The translations under genes were made by a program, and so were the position numbers. Shown here in pieces: positions 7,107 to 14,567 of a stretch of DNA of 21,941 nt (the first letter of the stretch is position 1; each line of letters begins with the position of its first letter). The stretch lies in the NCBI RefSeq assembly GCF_009982895.1, contig NZ_WXZL01000041.1, positions 1 through 21,941 of the forward strand, written 5' to 3'. The notes beneath the pieces were generated by a model. That model ran no database searches and was not told the DNA's origin. It was given only the letters and a program-made list of their open reading frames with translations. The stretch comes from Deinococcus alpinitundrae. Lineage in GTDB: Bacteria > Deinococcota > Deinococci > Deinococcales > Deinococcaceae.

Positions 7107-7221
7107 TCCTGGGCAAAACGGCACCCTCGTCGTGGACGGACTGTCGTCATGAACGGACACCCGTACGGTGCCATTCCTCCCCATGAGGACGCCACTCCTC
7201 CCGTGTGGGGCCTGCCCGCTG
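7107..7221 (-). repeat. Expanded mini-repeat (39 + 76 bp) at site 1 of IS6 copy E
   Basis: Its first 20 bases (TCCTGGGCAA, then AACGGCACCC) and last 19 (GTGTGGGGCCTGCCCGCTG) together make a normal 39-bp mini-repeat. The 76 bases between (7127-7202) are extra and contain CATGAGGACGC, a string also found in the 40-bp copy at 6530-6569. Confidence 0.6.
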
Positions 7222-7698
7222 TTCAATCAGGTTGTTGCAACAGGCTGCCCTGATGACTTGGGTATGTTTCACAGCGTGGAGCACGGGAAGTTCTCGAATG
7301 GCCGCCCCGTAACTCCAGAGCTTGTCGGTGTGTGGGACGTCTGGGACGTCATAATTGATGAGTAAGCGTTCAAAGAAGGTCTTCGCGGCATGGGTGTTCC
7401 GGTGGGTTTGCAAAAGAATGTCGAGCACCGCGCCGGTGTCGTCGACGGCCCGCCACAACCAGTGTTTCCTACCACCGATCTCGGTGCACACCTCATCCAG
7501 GAACCACCGGGACCCCCGCCGGGGGTCCCGGTGGCGGAACTCTTCGGTGAGGAGTGGGGCGAACTTGATATTCCACTGGCGCAGCGTTTCGTGACTAACC
7601 ACCATGCCGCGCTGGTGCAGCAATTCCTGGACATCGCGTTCGCTTGGAGGGAACCGGTGGTAGAGCCAGAGGGCGTGCTGGATGATGCTGATCGGGAA

Positions 7699-7742
7699 GC
7701 GGCCAGGCTTGCTCAGGCGAGTCCGTTCTGTCCAAGACGCGA
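7699..7742 (-). repeat. Diverged mini-repeat near the transposase start of IS6 copy E (site 3)
   Basis: About 40 bases absent from sister copies, in inverted orientation relative to the plus-strand copies. The right half, GTTCTGTCCAAGA, matches GTTCTGCCCAAGA of the other repeats with one change. The left half (AGCGGCCAGGCTTG) is more diverged. Confidence 0.45.
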
Positions 7743-7804
7743 TGGCGGTCGGGCTTGCGGTCAGTCACGGACGATCAGCCTACTGCGGTTAAGTTGCCAC
7801 AACC

Positions 7805-8125
7805 CGACCACTAGAGTGGCCCGACTTGCGGATTTGATCTGCCTGTTACATCGCTGGGACGCTGAGTTTAGTTCTACACGTCAGTTTATCCTTCATCGAA
7901 CTGTACGGAGAGATACCTAGCCCGCTTTCTACACCAATTAGCATCCTTCCAGGCCGGAAAGTCATTGGCTTGAGCAGGAGATCGTAAAGAGTGTGATCAA
8001 TCTGATCTCACATTACCGGTTTCCTATTGTGTCGCTGGGTTTCCTTGCCTTATTACTGAGAGATTCTGAGATTTTGATGGATCACCTCTCATGACAAGAG
8101 TTGACGCTTTTTTTTGGGGGAATGT
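7805..8125. other. Intergenic region upstream of the fasciclin gene
   Basis: AT-richer than its surroundings and without a credible ORF. It holds a broken palindrome at 7992-8012 and, just before the fasciclin ribosome binding site, a run of 8 T then 5 G (8108-8120). It probably contains the fasciclin promoter, though I could not place a -35/-10 pair with confidence. Confidence 0.5.
7992..8012. promoter_or_regulatory. Imperfect palindrome TGTGATCA / TGATCTCACA, possible operator
   Basis: TGTGATCA, ATC, TGATCTCACA would be an exact inverted repeat but for two extra bases (TC) in the right arm. The outer TGTGA and TCACA recall CRP-type sites, but the spacing is 11 instead of 6, so CRP binding is not supported. 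It lies 113 bases upstream of the fasciclin start. Confidence 0.25.
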
Positions 8126-8617
8126 ATGAAGAAATTGACTGCGCTTCTGGGTTTGGCCCTTGTTTTTTCCTCGTCTGCGGTGGCGGGCGGCGGAGCAGCG
8201 GTGCCGGGCGGCAATACCATCGCGGCAATCGTCAGCAATGACCCGAACTTCAGCACTCTGCTCGCGGCAGTGCAGGCGGCTGGGCTGACCCAGACGCTGA
8301 GTGGGGCCGGACCGTTCACCGTCTTCGCACCCACCAACGCGGCCTTCGCCAAGGTGCCCGCTGCCCAGCTCCAGGCGCTGCTCGCCAATCCCGCCCAGCT
8401 GCGGGCGGTGCTGCTGTACCACGTCGTTCCGGGTCGGGTGACGGCCGCCCAGGTTTCGAGCTTGACCAGCGCCAAGACTGCCAACGGAGCCAGCCTGACC
8501 GTCAACGCCAGCGGCGGCACGGTGAAGATCAACGACGCCACCGTGACGAAGGCCGATCTGCGGGCCAGCAACGGCATCATTCATGTGATCGACACGGTGC
8601 TGCTGCCGCCTCAGTGA
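8126..8617 (+). CDS. Secreted fasciclin (FAS1) domain protein
   Basis: A 163-residue protein: a signal peptide of about 22 residues (MKKLTALLGLALVF, then SSSAVA with a probable cut after AVA), then one FAS1 domain. The domain shows both classical boxes: H1 as GPFTVFAPTNAAF and H2 as NGIIHVIDTVLLP, with the YHVV motif between. FAS1 domains mediate adhesion at the cell surface or in the envelope. Length is normal for single-domain bacterial forms. ATG 8126 is chosen over an in-frame TTG at 8114 because GGGGGA sits 5 bases before it and because it opens with the signal peptide. A terminator hairpin follows 16 bases after the stop, so the gene is probably monocistronic. Confidence 0.92.
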   Translation: MKKLTALLGLALVFSSSAVAGGGAAVPGGNTIAAIVSNDPNFSTLLAAVQAAGLTQTLSGAGPFTVFAPTNAAFAKVPAAQLQALLANPAQLRAVLLYHVVPGRVTAAQVSSLTSAKTANGASLTVNASGGTVKINDATVTKADLRASNGIIHVIDTVLLPPQ

Positions 8618-8633
8618 GTCTGATTTGAGCGGT

Positions 8634-8657
8634 AGGGCCGGGCAAGTTTCCGGCCCT
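8634..8657 (+). terminator. Rho-independent-type hairpin after the fasciclin gene
   Basis: AGGGCCGG (8634-8641) pairs exactly with CCGGCCCT (8650-8657) around an 8-base loop. A moderately T-rich stretch (GCTGCTTTGTTCT) follows. Confidence 0.65.
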
Positions 8658-8707
8658 GCTGCTTTGTTCTCTCTGCCTCCCTTGATGACCCTGGAGATGC
8701 CCGAACC

Positions 8708-9916
8708 ATGCCGAGCCGTTTCGTGTTGCCGTCGCTCATTCTGTCGGCCGCGCTGATCCTGGGCGCGGCATTGGCCCCCAGCAACTCAACGACAAGCAGC
8801 AGCGCGTCGCCGGTCAGCGTTTCCACCCGGCCAATCGCACTGGTGGTGGTGGCACCAGAGCCTGTGCTGGAAGACGGCCAGGTCCGGGTGGAGTACCTGC
8901 GCCGCAGCTACCCATTGATGCTCACGCCAGAGCAAGCCGTGGCGATGCGATCAGGAAAGCTGGTGGCCAGTGCGCCGCTGCGAGAACTTTACCGCCACAT
9001 TGAGTTGCGCAGGCCTTTGGACGCCCGTTTCGTCCAAGGGCCGGGCGGCTGGACGGCCCGTGCCCAGACTGGCTGGACGGTGGACCGGGCGACCACCGAG
9101 ATGCGGCTGCTGACGGCCCTGCGGGCTGGGGCCAGCGAAGTCGTGGTGCCGGTCCGGCTTGTCCCGCCCAAACGAACCGTCAGGCAGCTCCAAGCGGTGG
9201 GGGTGATGCGTCACGTTGGCTCGGGGAGGTCGGCCTTTACGGGCAGCCCGGACTTCCGGGTCCACAACATTCGGGTGGGCAGCAGCTTGCTCAGCGGCCT
9301 GCTGCTGGGGAAAGGCAAGGTCTTCAACTTCAATCGTTCGGTGGGGCGCATCTCCTCAGCGCGCGGCTTTGTGCCCGGCTACGTGATCTCGGGCGACACG
9401 CTCAGCCTGGAAGATGGGGGCGGCATCTGCCAGGTCTCCACCACGGTATTCCGGGCGGCTTACAGCGCCGGACTAGAGATCGTGGAGCGGCACGCGCACT
9501 CGCATCAGGTGAGCTACTACGACCCGCCCGGCTTCGAGGCGACAGTCTACGCCCCCAGCCTCAACCTGCGTTTTCGCAACGACACCGCTGGAGCGCTACT
9601 GATCCAGGCGTCGTGGGACCTGAAGGCCCAGACCCTACGCTTTGACCTCTTCGGCAGTGAGCGGCGCGAGGTGCGCGTCGAAGAGCCGCTGATCAGCCGT
9701 ATCCGGCCCGCCCGGCCGCCTGGGTTCATGGCCGATCCCGCCCTCAAGCTCGGCCAGGCGGTACGCGTGGACATGCCCTCACAGGGGATGGACGTGCGAA
9801 TCGTCCGTACCATTCGGGGTCAGGATGGGCAGTTGCGCCGCGATGAGACGCGCAGCCGTTACCGGCCCTGGGGCGGGGTCTTCGCGGTACACCCGACCGA
9901 TCCCAGGCTGAACTGA
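8708..9916 (+). CDS. VanW family protein, exported or membrane-anchored
   Basis: A 402-residue protein. The N-terminus (residues ~5-25, FVLPSLILSAALILGAALAP) is a signal peptide or anchor, so most of the protein lies outside the membrane. Residues ~70-165 resemble the substrate-binding-like region that precedes VanW domains. The VanW domain follows at ~190-315, with GKVFNFNRSVG, GYVISGD, GGGICQVSTTVFRAAYSAGLEIVERHAHSHQVSYY and ATVY. The C-terminal ~60 residues (VRIVRTIRGQDGQL) recall a G5-like strand region. VanW was first seen in vancomycin-resistance clusters, but its reaction is unknown; there are no van genes here. The start has GGAGATG upstream. Confidence 0.9.
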   Translation: MPSRFVLPSLILSAALILGAALAPSNSTTSSSASPVSVSTRPIALVVVAPEPVLEDGQVRVEYLRRSYPLMLTPEQAVAMRSGKLVASAPLRELYRHIELRRPLDARFVQGPGGWTARAQTGWTVDRATTEMRLLTALRAGASEVVVPVRLVPPKRTVRQLQAVGVMRHVGSGRSAFTGSPDFRVHNIRVGSSLLSGLLLGKGKVFNFNRSVGRISSARGFVPGYVISGDTLSLEDGGGICQVSTTVFRAAYSAGLEIVERHAHSHQVSYYDPPGFEATVYAPSLNLRFRNDTAGALLIQASWDLKAQTLRFDLFGSERREVRVEEPLISRIRPARPPGFMADPALKLGQAVRVDMPSQGMDVRIVRTIRGQDGQLRRDETRSRYRPWGGVFAVHPTDPRLN

Positions 9917-10129
9917 GCGGGGCTGACTTTCCCTGCTTCCACACTGACTTCACTTGTGCCGGTGGCCCTCTTCGGGCACCGCTTAAATGGGCGGTTTGAA
10001 CCTTTTCATGGCTCACTGCCTGGCCCAGCTTGCCGATCTGGAGACCAGTGCCGCTCTTTTTGGAGCCAGCAACTTTTAGACCCAAACCCACTTTTGATAA
10101 TCGGCTGTTAGCAAATTAGGTAGTAAATT

Positions 10130-10441
10130 TCAGGGCACTCTAAGATAACCACTATCGATCAGTCGTGATCGTGCCTTCTCGATTTCTTCTGGTGTGAACA
10201 GATCTTCCCACTTTGGCTGAAGCACCAGCGCCTCGAGAGACAGATCAAGACGCTCGTTTTCTTATAATGTCCTGAATTCCTCAGATACTTGAGAAATACT
10301 CAATAAATTTTTTGCAGTGGCTCAGGCACCATTTCGTTTCACCATTAGATTGAACCGAGTTGGATTGTAGCCAATTTCTTTAGTTTGCTCCACGCTGTTA
10401 ATCATGGCGATCTCGAATTCCTGTTCCAATGCTACATTCAT
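10130..10441 (-). pseudogene. Small hypothetical gene with two in-frame stops
   Basis: From ATG 10441, with GGGAG upstream, the frame reads MNVALEQEFEIAMINSVEQT, IGYNPTRFNLMV and KRNGA, then TGA. It continues in the same frame as ATAKNLLSISQVSEEF and RTL, then TAA, then LDLSLEALVLQPKWEDL and FTPEEIEKARSRL to a stop at 10130. In related small proteins I recall a continuous G-L-x-T-A-K / T-L-W-E text, so both stops look like point mutations (the second probably from a Trp codon). The function of the family is unknown. Base composition is more AT-rich than most of the window, suggesting transfer. The 213 bases between the VanW gene and this pseudogene hold nothing I can support. Confidence 0.65.
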
Positions 10442-10602
10442 TGCATTGTCTCCCGCATAATGAAAGGGAAACCGTCGACGACAGCGTAAGTCCACGTTAC
10501 AGCAGAATAATTTTGGAGTAGCGGCCTTACTTTGATATGTGTTCTTGTGCAACAATGCCACCTTAGGCGTAAATCATTAGCAACAGACATTAAATCTCCA
10601 TG

Positions 10603-10986
10603 TCACTTCTTTACGTGGATCAAGAACACGACGCGGCTTAGCTGATCATCTCGCCCTGCTTCCTTCGCATAGGTAGCAAGGACCGTTGGATCTTCTGTCC
10701 AGTGCCCTACCCGGTACATACCTGCATAGACCCAACCTCCTGGCTCCTTCATAAATACAGGAATAGGTTCTTGCTGTTCACACAACATTTTGGCTACTCG
10801 ACTGACTCCGAGCGTGCTGCCTGCCAGGATTTCCCGAGGAGCATGAGGTCCCCACTCCAGACTCAAGCATCCTGCAACGACTCGTCCATCCTTATCAGGC
10901 AAAAAGGATTGGAGGCTCCCACCCAGCAGGGCGTTGATTTCTACACGCGAGTACGCTTTGCCCTCTTGCAGCTCAGTTGCAGTCAT
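10603..10986 (-). CDS. DUF6697-like small protein
   Basis: A 127-residue protein, apparently complete. The core GPHAPREILAGS, LCEQQEPIPVFMKE, WVYAGMYRVGHWTED and DDQLSRVVFLIHVKK matches a domain I associate with DUF6697, found alone or fused to HNH-type or other nuclease regions. The Y-x-G-x-Y-R-V text suggests a small nucleic-acid-binding beta barrel. Its function is not established. It is AT-richer than the plasmid core and lies upstream of the small pseudogene on the same strand, so both may have arrived together. The IS6 copy at 11008 starts only 22 bases upstream of its ATG. Confidence 0.6.
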   Translation of the reverse strand: MTATELQEGKAYSRVEINALLGGSLQSFLPDKDGRVVAGCLSLEWGPHAPREILAGSTLGVSRVAKMLCEQQEPIPVFMKEPGGWVYAGMYRVGHWTEDPTVLATYAKEAGRDDQLSRVVFLIHVKK

Positions 10987-10993
10987 AACGGCA

Positions 10994-10999
10994 ACTATA
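10994..10999 (-). promoter_or_regulatory. -10 element TATAGT, cut off from its -35 by an IS
   Basis: TATAGT ends 7 bases before the ATG at 10986, fitting a leaderless start. The IS6 end begins at 11008, so any -35 must lie inside the IS end, where no TTGACA-like sequence is properly spaced. Expression is probably reduced. Confidence 0.35.
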
Positions 11000-11043
11000 G
11001 GCTAGCGGGTTCTGGCAAGTTGTTGGCGTAGGGTGAAGCCGGG

Positions 11044-11782
11044 CTGACCGATCAGAAGCTTCCAGGGTACCGATTCCCGCTTTCGGTGATCGGTCATGCC
11101 GTCTGGCTTGACCACCGGTAGACCCTGAGTGACCGGGACGTCGAGGAGTGATTGTTCGAGCGAGGCATCGAAGTGTCCCGCGAATCCATCCGCACCTGGT
11201 GCATTCATGTCAGGAGTGGGTTCGCCCGGAACTTACGTTGCCGGGGTTCCCGGTGGCATCTGGACGAAATGCACGTGGTTATGGGCGGCGTCACCCACTG
11301 GCTGTGGCGAGCGGTTGACGAACACGGTGCTGTGCTTGACGTGTTCCTCCAACGGCACCGTGACACCTCAGCGGCGACATCACTTTCCCAACGTCTTCTG
11401 GGTGAATATGACGTCCCGGAAGCAGTCTGTACCGACAAGCTTGCAAGTGATGGAGCGGCCATCCGCGAACTTCCGGTACTGGGCGATGTCGATCACCAGC
11501 AGGTGATCTCAACCGCCCGGTGCAACAATCTGATTGAACAATCTCATCGGCCGACACGACGTCAGGAACGGAGCCAACTCGGATTTCGACAGGTCAAACG
11601 TGCGCAAGGCTTTCTCGACCTGCACGCGAGAATCAGCGGGCAAGCGTCCTCATGAGCGCTGCTCTGCCCAAGACACCAATCTTCACGGCTCTATCCGCTC
11701 GACCATACCCGCTCACGACCGACGCTCTTTCCTGAGAGCCGCACTGCGAAGCTGGAAGGCCGTCGTGCAGCAGGTGGCCTGA
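11044..11782 (+). pseudogene. IS6-family transposase with lost start and two nonsense codons
   Basis: The frame opens with CTG ACC GAT where sister copies have an ATG or GTG start. It then reads RFPLSVIGHAVWLDHR, TAG (11119-11121), TLSDRDVEE, TGA (11149-11151), LFERGIEVSRESIRTW and onward through GSRWHLDEMH (first Asp), VCTDKLASDGAAIREL (second Asp) and CNNLIEQSHRPTRRQERSQL (Glu). Unlike copies C, D and E, the NLIEQ/SHRPT junction is uninterrupted. After HARIS the 40-bp repeat shifts the frame; the original end (WKAVVQQVA) is in another frame and stops inside the hairpin at 11770-11798. Confidence 0.85.
11634..11673 (+). repeat. 40-bp mini-repeat inside IS6 copy A (site 2)
   Basis: It begins CAGCGGGCAAGCG and ends CTCTGCCCAAGA. 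It is the reverse complement, with few changes, of the repeat at 6530-6569, at the same point of the transposase gene. Confidence 0.65.
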
Positions 11783-11798
11783 AGTTCAGGCCACCTGC
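11770..11798 (+). terminator. Hairpin at the end of the copy A transposase
   Basis: Exact 14-bp arms GCAGGTGGCCTGAA (11770-11783) and TTCAGGCCACCTGC (11785-11798). The transposase TGA is inside the left arm, and CTCTTGGTGTTCC follows. Same core as at 3487-3517. Confidence 0.6.
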
Positions 11799-11875
11799 TC
11801 TTGGTGTTCCTCGGCTGAGCCTTGCCTGCAACAACTTGCCAGAACCGTGGGTGACTGGGGAACCGCAGGTCGACG

Positions 11876-11897
11876 CTGCTCATTACGTTATGAGCAG
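11876..11897. repeat. Inverted repeat CTGCTCAT / ATGAGCAG with 6-bp centre
   Basis: Exact 8-bp arms around TACGTT, extending imperfectly to 11-bp arms (ACGCTGCTCAT and ATGAGCAGTCG). It lies in the 93 bases between copy A and the broken end of copy B. Its role is unknown. Confidence 0.4.
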
Positions 11898-11939
11898 TCG
11901 TATCTGATACCGATCCTGAGAGAGAACTTCGTCGGGCCT

Positions 11940-12461
11940 TGGAGATCACCGCCTGATGGTCAACGTCAACCAGGCTTGGAATCTCCCGAATCGCCGCTCC
12001 GTAACTCTGGAGCTGATCGGTACGAATGACCTCTGGGACATCGTATTCTCCCAACAGCCGGGTCAGGAAGGTCTTCGCCGCTTCGGTGTCCCGATGCCGC
12101 TGGAGGAGAATGTCGAGCACGAACCCGTACTCGTCTACGGCCCTCCAAAGCCAGTGTCGAATACCATCAACTGTTGTACAGACCTCGTCCAGGTGCCACC
12201 GGGAACCCCGTCGGGGTTCCCGGTGACGAAGATGTTCAGCGAAGAGGGGCCCAAACTTGATGCACCACTCGCGGAGGGTCTCATGGCTGACCTGAATGCC
12301 ACGCTGGTGCAGCAATTCTTGAACATCTCTGTAGCTGATCGGGAAGCGGTGGTACAGCCACACAGCGTGCTGGATGATGGTCATTGGGAAACGGTGGCGG
12401 TAGGGCTTCGGGTCGGTCATGGCGGGTCAGCTTACCCCACGCCGATTAAGGCAACACAACC
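11940..12461 (-). mobile_element. IS6-family element fragment (copy B), 5' half
   Basis: The outer end at 12461, read inward on the minus strand, is GGTTGTGTTGCCTTAATC, close to the IS6 terminal pattern. Homology stops near 11940 and the other end is missing; copy A, in opposite orientation, ends 93 bases away. Confidence 0.72.
11941..12420 (-). pseudogene. IS6-family transposase, truncated after ~160 residues
   Basis: From ATG 12420: MTDPKPYRHRFPM, then IIQHAVWLYHRFPISYRDV, then a helix-turn-helix region, then GSRWHLDEV with the first catalytic Asp, RTDQLQSYGAAIREI with the second, and VDHQAVIS. After this the reading frame runs on to 11713 through unrelated sequence and the end of copy A, so the catalytic Glu region is lost. 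This is the best-preserved N-terminal half among the IS6 copies in the window. Confidence 0.85.
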
Positions 12462-12600
12462 CTTTTTTGCATGAAACTATAAACCGCAACATCTCAGTCA
12501 AGCTATGTGATTAGCGGAGGTCGATTTGAGATGAAGGGGCCAAGCAGCAAGGCGTAGCCTTGCACCATTTCGCCGACATGACCCGATGACCATGACACCT

Positions 12601-13110
12601 CTACCTCACTTGTCGTGCTGCGTGCCAAGCCTTCAGTGCCTCGAGCTTGCGTTGTAAAGCCTTTCTTCCCGCGCCCTGTTCCTCTATGGGAAGAAGAGTG
12701 ACGACTTCCAAGGCACGCCGGACAGGTTGGAGGATTGAGGGGGCGGGAGTTGAGGTTGCTCTCAAGAACGGCTGAAAGCTCTCGTAATACTCACGATTCA
12801 GCGCTTTCAACACCGTATCAACTTTATGCGGTCGCAGCGTCCAGTGGACGCGGCGGTTTCGGTCAAGAAGATGAGGAGAGGTTCTGAACGACCATACGTG
12901 TTCATCAATCGACAGATCAACGCTGAACGAGGAACTGGCGATAAGCGTGACGTTCCAGACGTCCGCGTGTTGCCGTTGTCGGATGTGGCATTCGAGACGC
13001 TGGCGACAGCGATGCAGAGAGCGAACACCTTCAAGCGGGGAATCACCAGTGAAGCCCCAGACTGCCAAAAGATCAGCGATGCCTGAGACAAAAGCATCTG
13101 GTGGTGTCAA
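12601..13110 (-). CDS. Hypothetical protein, possibly 5'-truncated
   Basis: A 169-residue frame with no recognised domain. Visible features are CRQRLECHIRQRQ, a beta-like stretch (VWNVTLIASSSFSVDLSIDE), VHWTLRPHKVD and a basic helical C-terminus (GAGRKALQRKLEALKAW). The only start is TTG at 13110, just after an in-frame stop, with no clear ribosome binding site, so the true 5' end may have been replaced during the rearrangement that left the IS66 fragment next door. Confidence 0.45.
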   Translation of the reverse strand: MTPPDAFVSGIADLLAVWGFTGDSPLEGVRSLHRCRQRLECHIRQRQHADVWNVTLIASSSFSVDLSIDEHVWSFRTSPHLLDRNRRVHWTLRPHKVDTVLKALNREYYESFQPFLRATSTPAPSILQPVRRALEVVTLLPIEEQGAGRKALQRKLEALKAWHAARQVR

Positions 13111-13209
13111 GATTTACTGCCCATAACGCCAGAATACGCGTCAGCCAAGCTCAACCTCGGACAGTTGGTTCCACTGTATGTGAATGTGATGAGCGCCGGT
13201 GGTCCAAGA

Positions 13210-13458
13210 TCATCGGGGGGCGGCGCGAACCTGCAACCCAACCATGACATCGAGGGGATACTGCTTGTGGCGCTTAGCGGTCTCAACAATGCTCTTGATC
13301 ATCGCGTAGCTGTCGGCGCCGCCTTGGGTCTTGCTGCAGTGGGAGACCTTGCGGGCGCTCACCCCTGAGCGCAGGTCGCGCTCGGCCGCATTATTCGTCG
13401 GCGGGATCGTGGGGTCATCGAGGAATCTCAGCAGGCTGCGGCATTGGTGGTGCTTGAG
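13210..13458 (-). pseudogene. IS66-family transposase C-terminal fragment
   Basis: About 80 residues read SLLRFLDDPTIPPTNNAAE, RDLRSGVSARKV, GGADSYAMIKSIVETAKRHK and QYPLDVM. The T-N-N-x-A-E-R-D-L-R box with the catalytic Glu, followed by a helix-rich tail, is typical of IS66-type transposases. The upstream three quarters are missing; the frame runs into unrelated sequence at both sides. No other IS66 genes are nearby. The rest of 13111-13583 holds only a weak hairpin. Confidence 0.7.
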
Positions 13459-13527
13459 GGGACAGGTGTGATGGTCTGTGCTCTCCCGCGTTATAGGTTC
13501 GGAACACCTACCAGTCAATGCCTGAAG

Positions 13528-13544
13528 GCCCTTACCCTTAGGGC
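13528..13544 (-). terminator. Weak hairpin downstream of parB
   Basis: GCCCT (13528-13532) and AGGGC (13540-13544) pair around 7 bases, 40 bases after the parB stop. Short, and without a T tract. Confidence 0.25.
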
Positions 13545-13583
13545 AAGGTTAGGGAGATCGGAGGTCAGGCTGCTTGGTGTCGT

Positions 13584-14567
13584 TCAGGAGCGTGGACTTG
13601 TTCGGGGAGGACGGCCGGACCCGGCCGATTTGGTGCTCGGCATTTCAGGTGACGTCGCGTTTCTCCTGGGTGCTGCGCCGAGGAGGGCCTGCAACTCCTC
13701 GAGGAGAACCCCAATACGGGCCTGCTGTTCGAGCGGCAGACGTTCGACACGCGACCAGTCATGAAGTGACCTCGCCACGAGGCGGGCCTGGGTCGGGGCC
13801 GAGCTGACTCCAGGCTGAGACCGAGCGGCAGCTCGCAACTCCTCCAGGCTCGCTCCTTTCGATGCCAGCTTAAGCAGTCTTCCCCGCTCTTTGATATCAC
13901 CGATCCGGGCGATCACCGCCGCTTTGGTGTACTCGAGTTGGCCTGACCGGACCAGCTCCAAGACATCCTCCGGATACCGCAAGACGGGCAGCAGGTGAAC
14001 CAGAAACGATCGCCAGGACCCACCGACGATGCTAAAGACGCCTTCGACGAGCGCAATCAGCGGCGCGTGATCTTCCCGTTCAGGATGTTTCCGCAGGGCG
14101 CTCAGTTGTGCCGGCACACGCTCAGGCGGAATGTCCAAGGCCCGGGCAATGAGATGCGCAATAGCATCGGCACGGTCCACCGGATTGAGGTCCTCGCGCT
14201 GGAGATTCTCGACCAGGGCCAGGGTACGGGCTTCCTCATCCGTCAGATCCCGGACCAGTACCGACACTTCATTCAGACCCGCCAGTTTCGCTGCGCGGTA
14301 ACGGCGCTCGCCGGCCACGATCTCAAAGCCGTTCCCAGCAGGCCGAACGAGCAGGGGTTGCAGCAGTCCTTGCTCCCGAATGCTCTGGGCCAGATCGGCG
14401 AGCGTAACGTCATCGAAATGTCGCCGGGGTTGTGTGGACAGAGCTCTCAACTGGTTGAGGGGCACCGTCTGCGCGACCCTTGGGGCATTCACCAGATGCT
14501 CCAAGCCGCCGCCCCCGACAAGCTCATCGAGCTGACTGCCGACGCTGGGCCGAGGGCGCTTAACCAT
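13584..14567 (-). CDS. parB: ParB-family partition protein
   Basis: A 327-residue protein. A short basic N-terminus is followed by the ParB/Spo0J N-terminal CTP-binding domain: QPRRHFDDVTLADLAQSIRE, GLLQPLLVRPAG, the GERRYRAAKLAGL box and LVENLQREDLNPVDRADAI. The middle third should hold the helix-turn-helix that reads parS (SGQLEYTKAAVIARI), and the tail is Pro/Ser/Arg rich. ParB loads at parS and, with ParA, segregates the replicon. The ATG overlaps the end of parA by 8 bases, so the two are translationally coupled. The C-terminus after LGAAPRR is low-complexity and may vary. Confidence 0.92.
   Translation of the reverse strand: MVKRPRPSVGSQLDELVGGGGLEHLVNAPRVAQTVPLNQLRALSTQPRRHFDDVTLADLAQSIREQGLLQPLLVRPAGNGFEIVAGERRYRAAKLAGLNEVSVLVRDLTDEEARTLALVENLQREDLNPVDRADAIAHLIARALDIPPERVPAQLSALRKHPEREDHAPLIALVEGVFSIVGGSWRSFLVHLLPVLRYPEDVLELVRSGQLEYTKAAVIARIGDIKERGRLLKLASKGASLEELRAAARSQPGVSSAPTQARLVARSLHDWSRVERLPLEQQARIGVLLEELQALLGAAPRRNATSPEMPSTKSAGSGRPPRTSPRS

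Larger units (their letters stand above)
6903..7768 (-). pseudogene. IS6-family transposase, interrupted twice
   Basis: The start is GTG at 7768 (MTDRKPDRHR). About 40 foreign bases (7703-7742) then shift the frame before RFPISIIQHALWLYHRFPPS resumes. The DDE text follows: FLDEV with the first Asp, HTDKLWSYGAAIREL with the second, and CCNNLIEQ with the presumed Glu. Immediately after this a 115-bp insertion (7107-7221) shifts the frame again, and the tail SHRPTREQERSQLGFKK is in another frame, ending in the hairpin at 6903. Not functional. Confidence 0.82.
6848..7804 (-). mobile_element. IS6-family element (copy E), inactive
   Basis: The ends are GGTTCTGGCAACTTAA at 6848 and, inverted, GGTTGTGGCAACTTAA at 7804, a near-perfect terminal repeat. 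At 957 bp it is longer than the ~840-bp sister copies because of two insertions (7107-7221 and about 7699-7742). No 8-bp target duplication is seen (ACCCAACC against CGACCACT), so the present neighbours arose by recombination or deletion. Confidence 0.8.
11008..11846 (+). mobile_element. IS6-family element (copy A), 839 bp, both ends intact, transposase dead
   Basis: Perfect 18-bp terminal inverted repeats GGTTCTGGCAAGTTGTTG at 11008-11025 and inverted at 11829-11846. Flanking octamers (GGCTAGCG and GTGGGTGA) do not match, so there is no 8-bp target duplication; the copy probably arose by replicative cointegration followed by rearrangement. One 40-bp mini-repeat lies near the 3' end of the transposase. 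Confidence 0.85.

Noticed and set aside
7992..8012. CRP-type binding site upstream of the fasciclin gene
   Set aside because: The half-sites TGTGA and TCACA are 11 bases apart instead of 6. Kept only as a weak, unnamed palindrome.
8708..9916. Vancomycin-resistance cluster
   Set aside because: Only a VanW-domain protein is present. There are no vanHAX or two-component genes, and isolated VanW proteins are common in unrelated bacteria.
10980..10996. Similarity of the sequence around the 10986 start (GTTGCCGTTATGA) to the solitary iteron at 15446-15462
   Set aside because: The match is 13 bases and stops before the G run that defines the iterons. Some 13-base matches are expected by chance in a window of this size.
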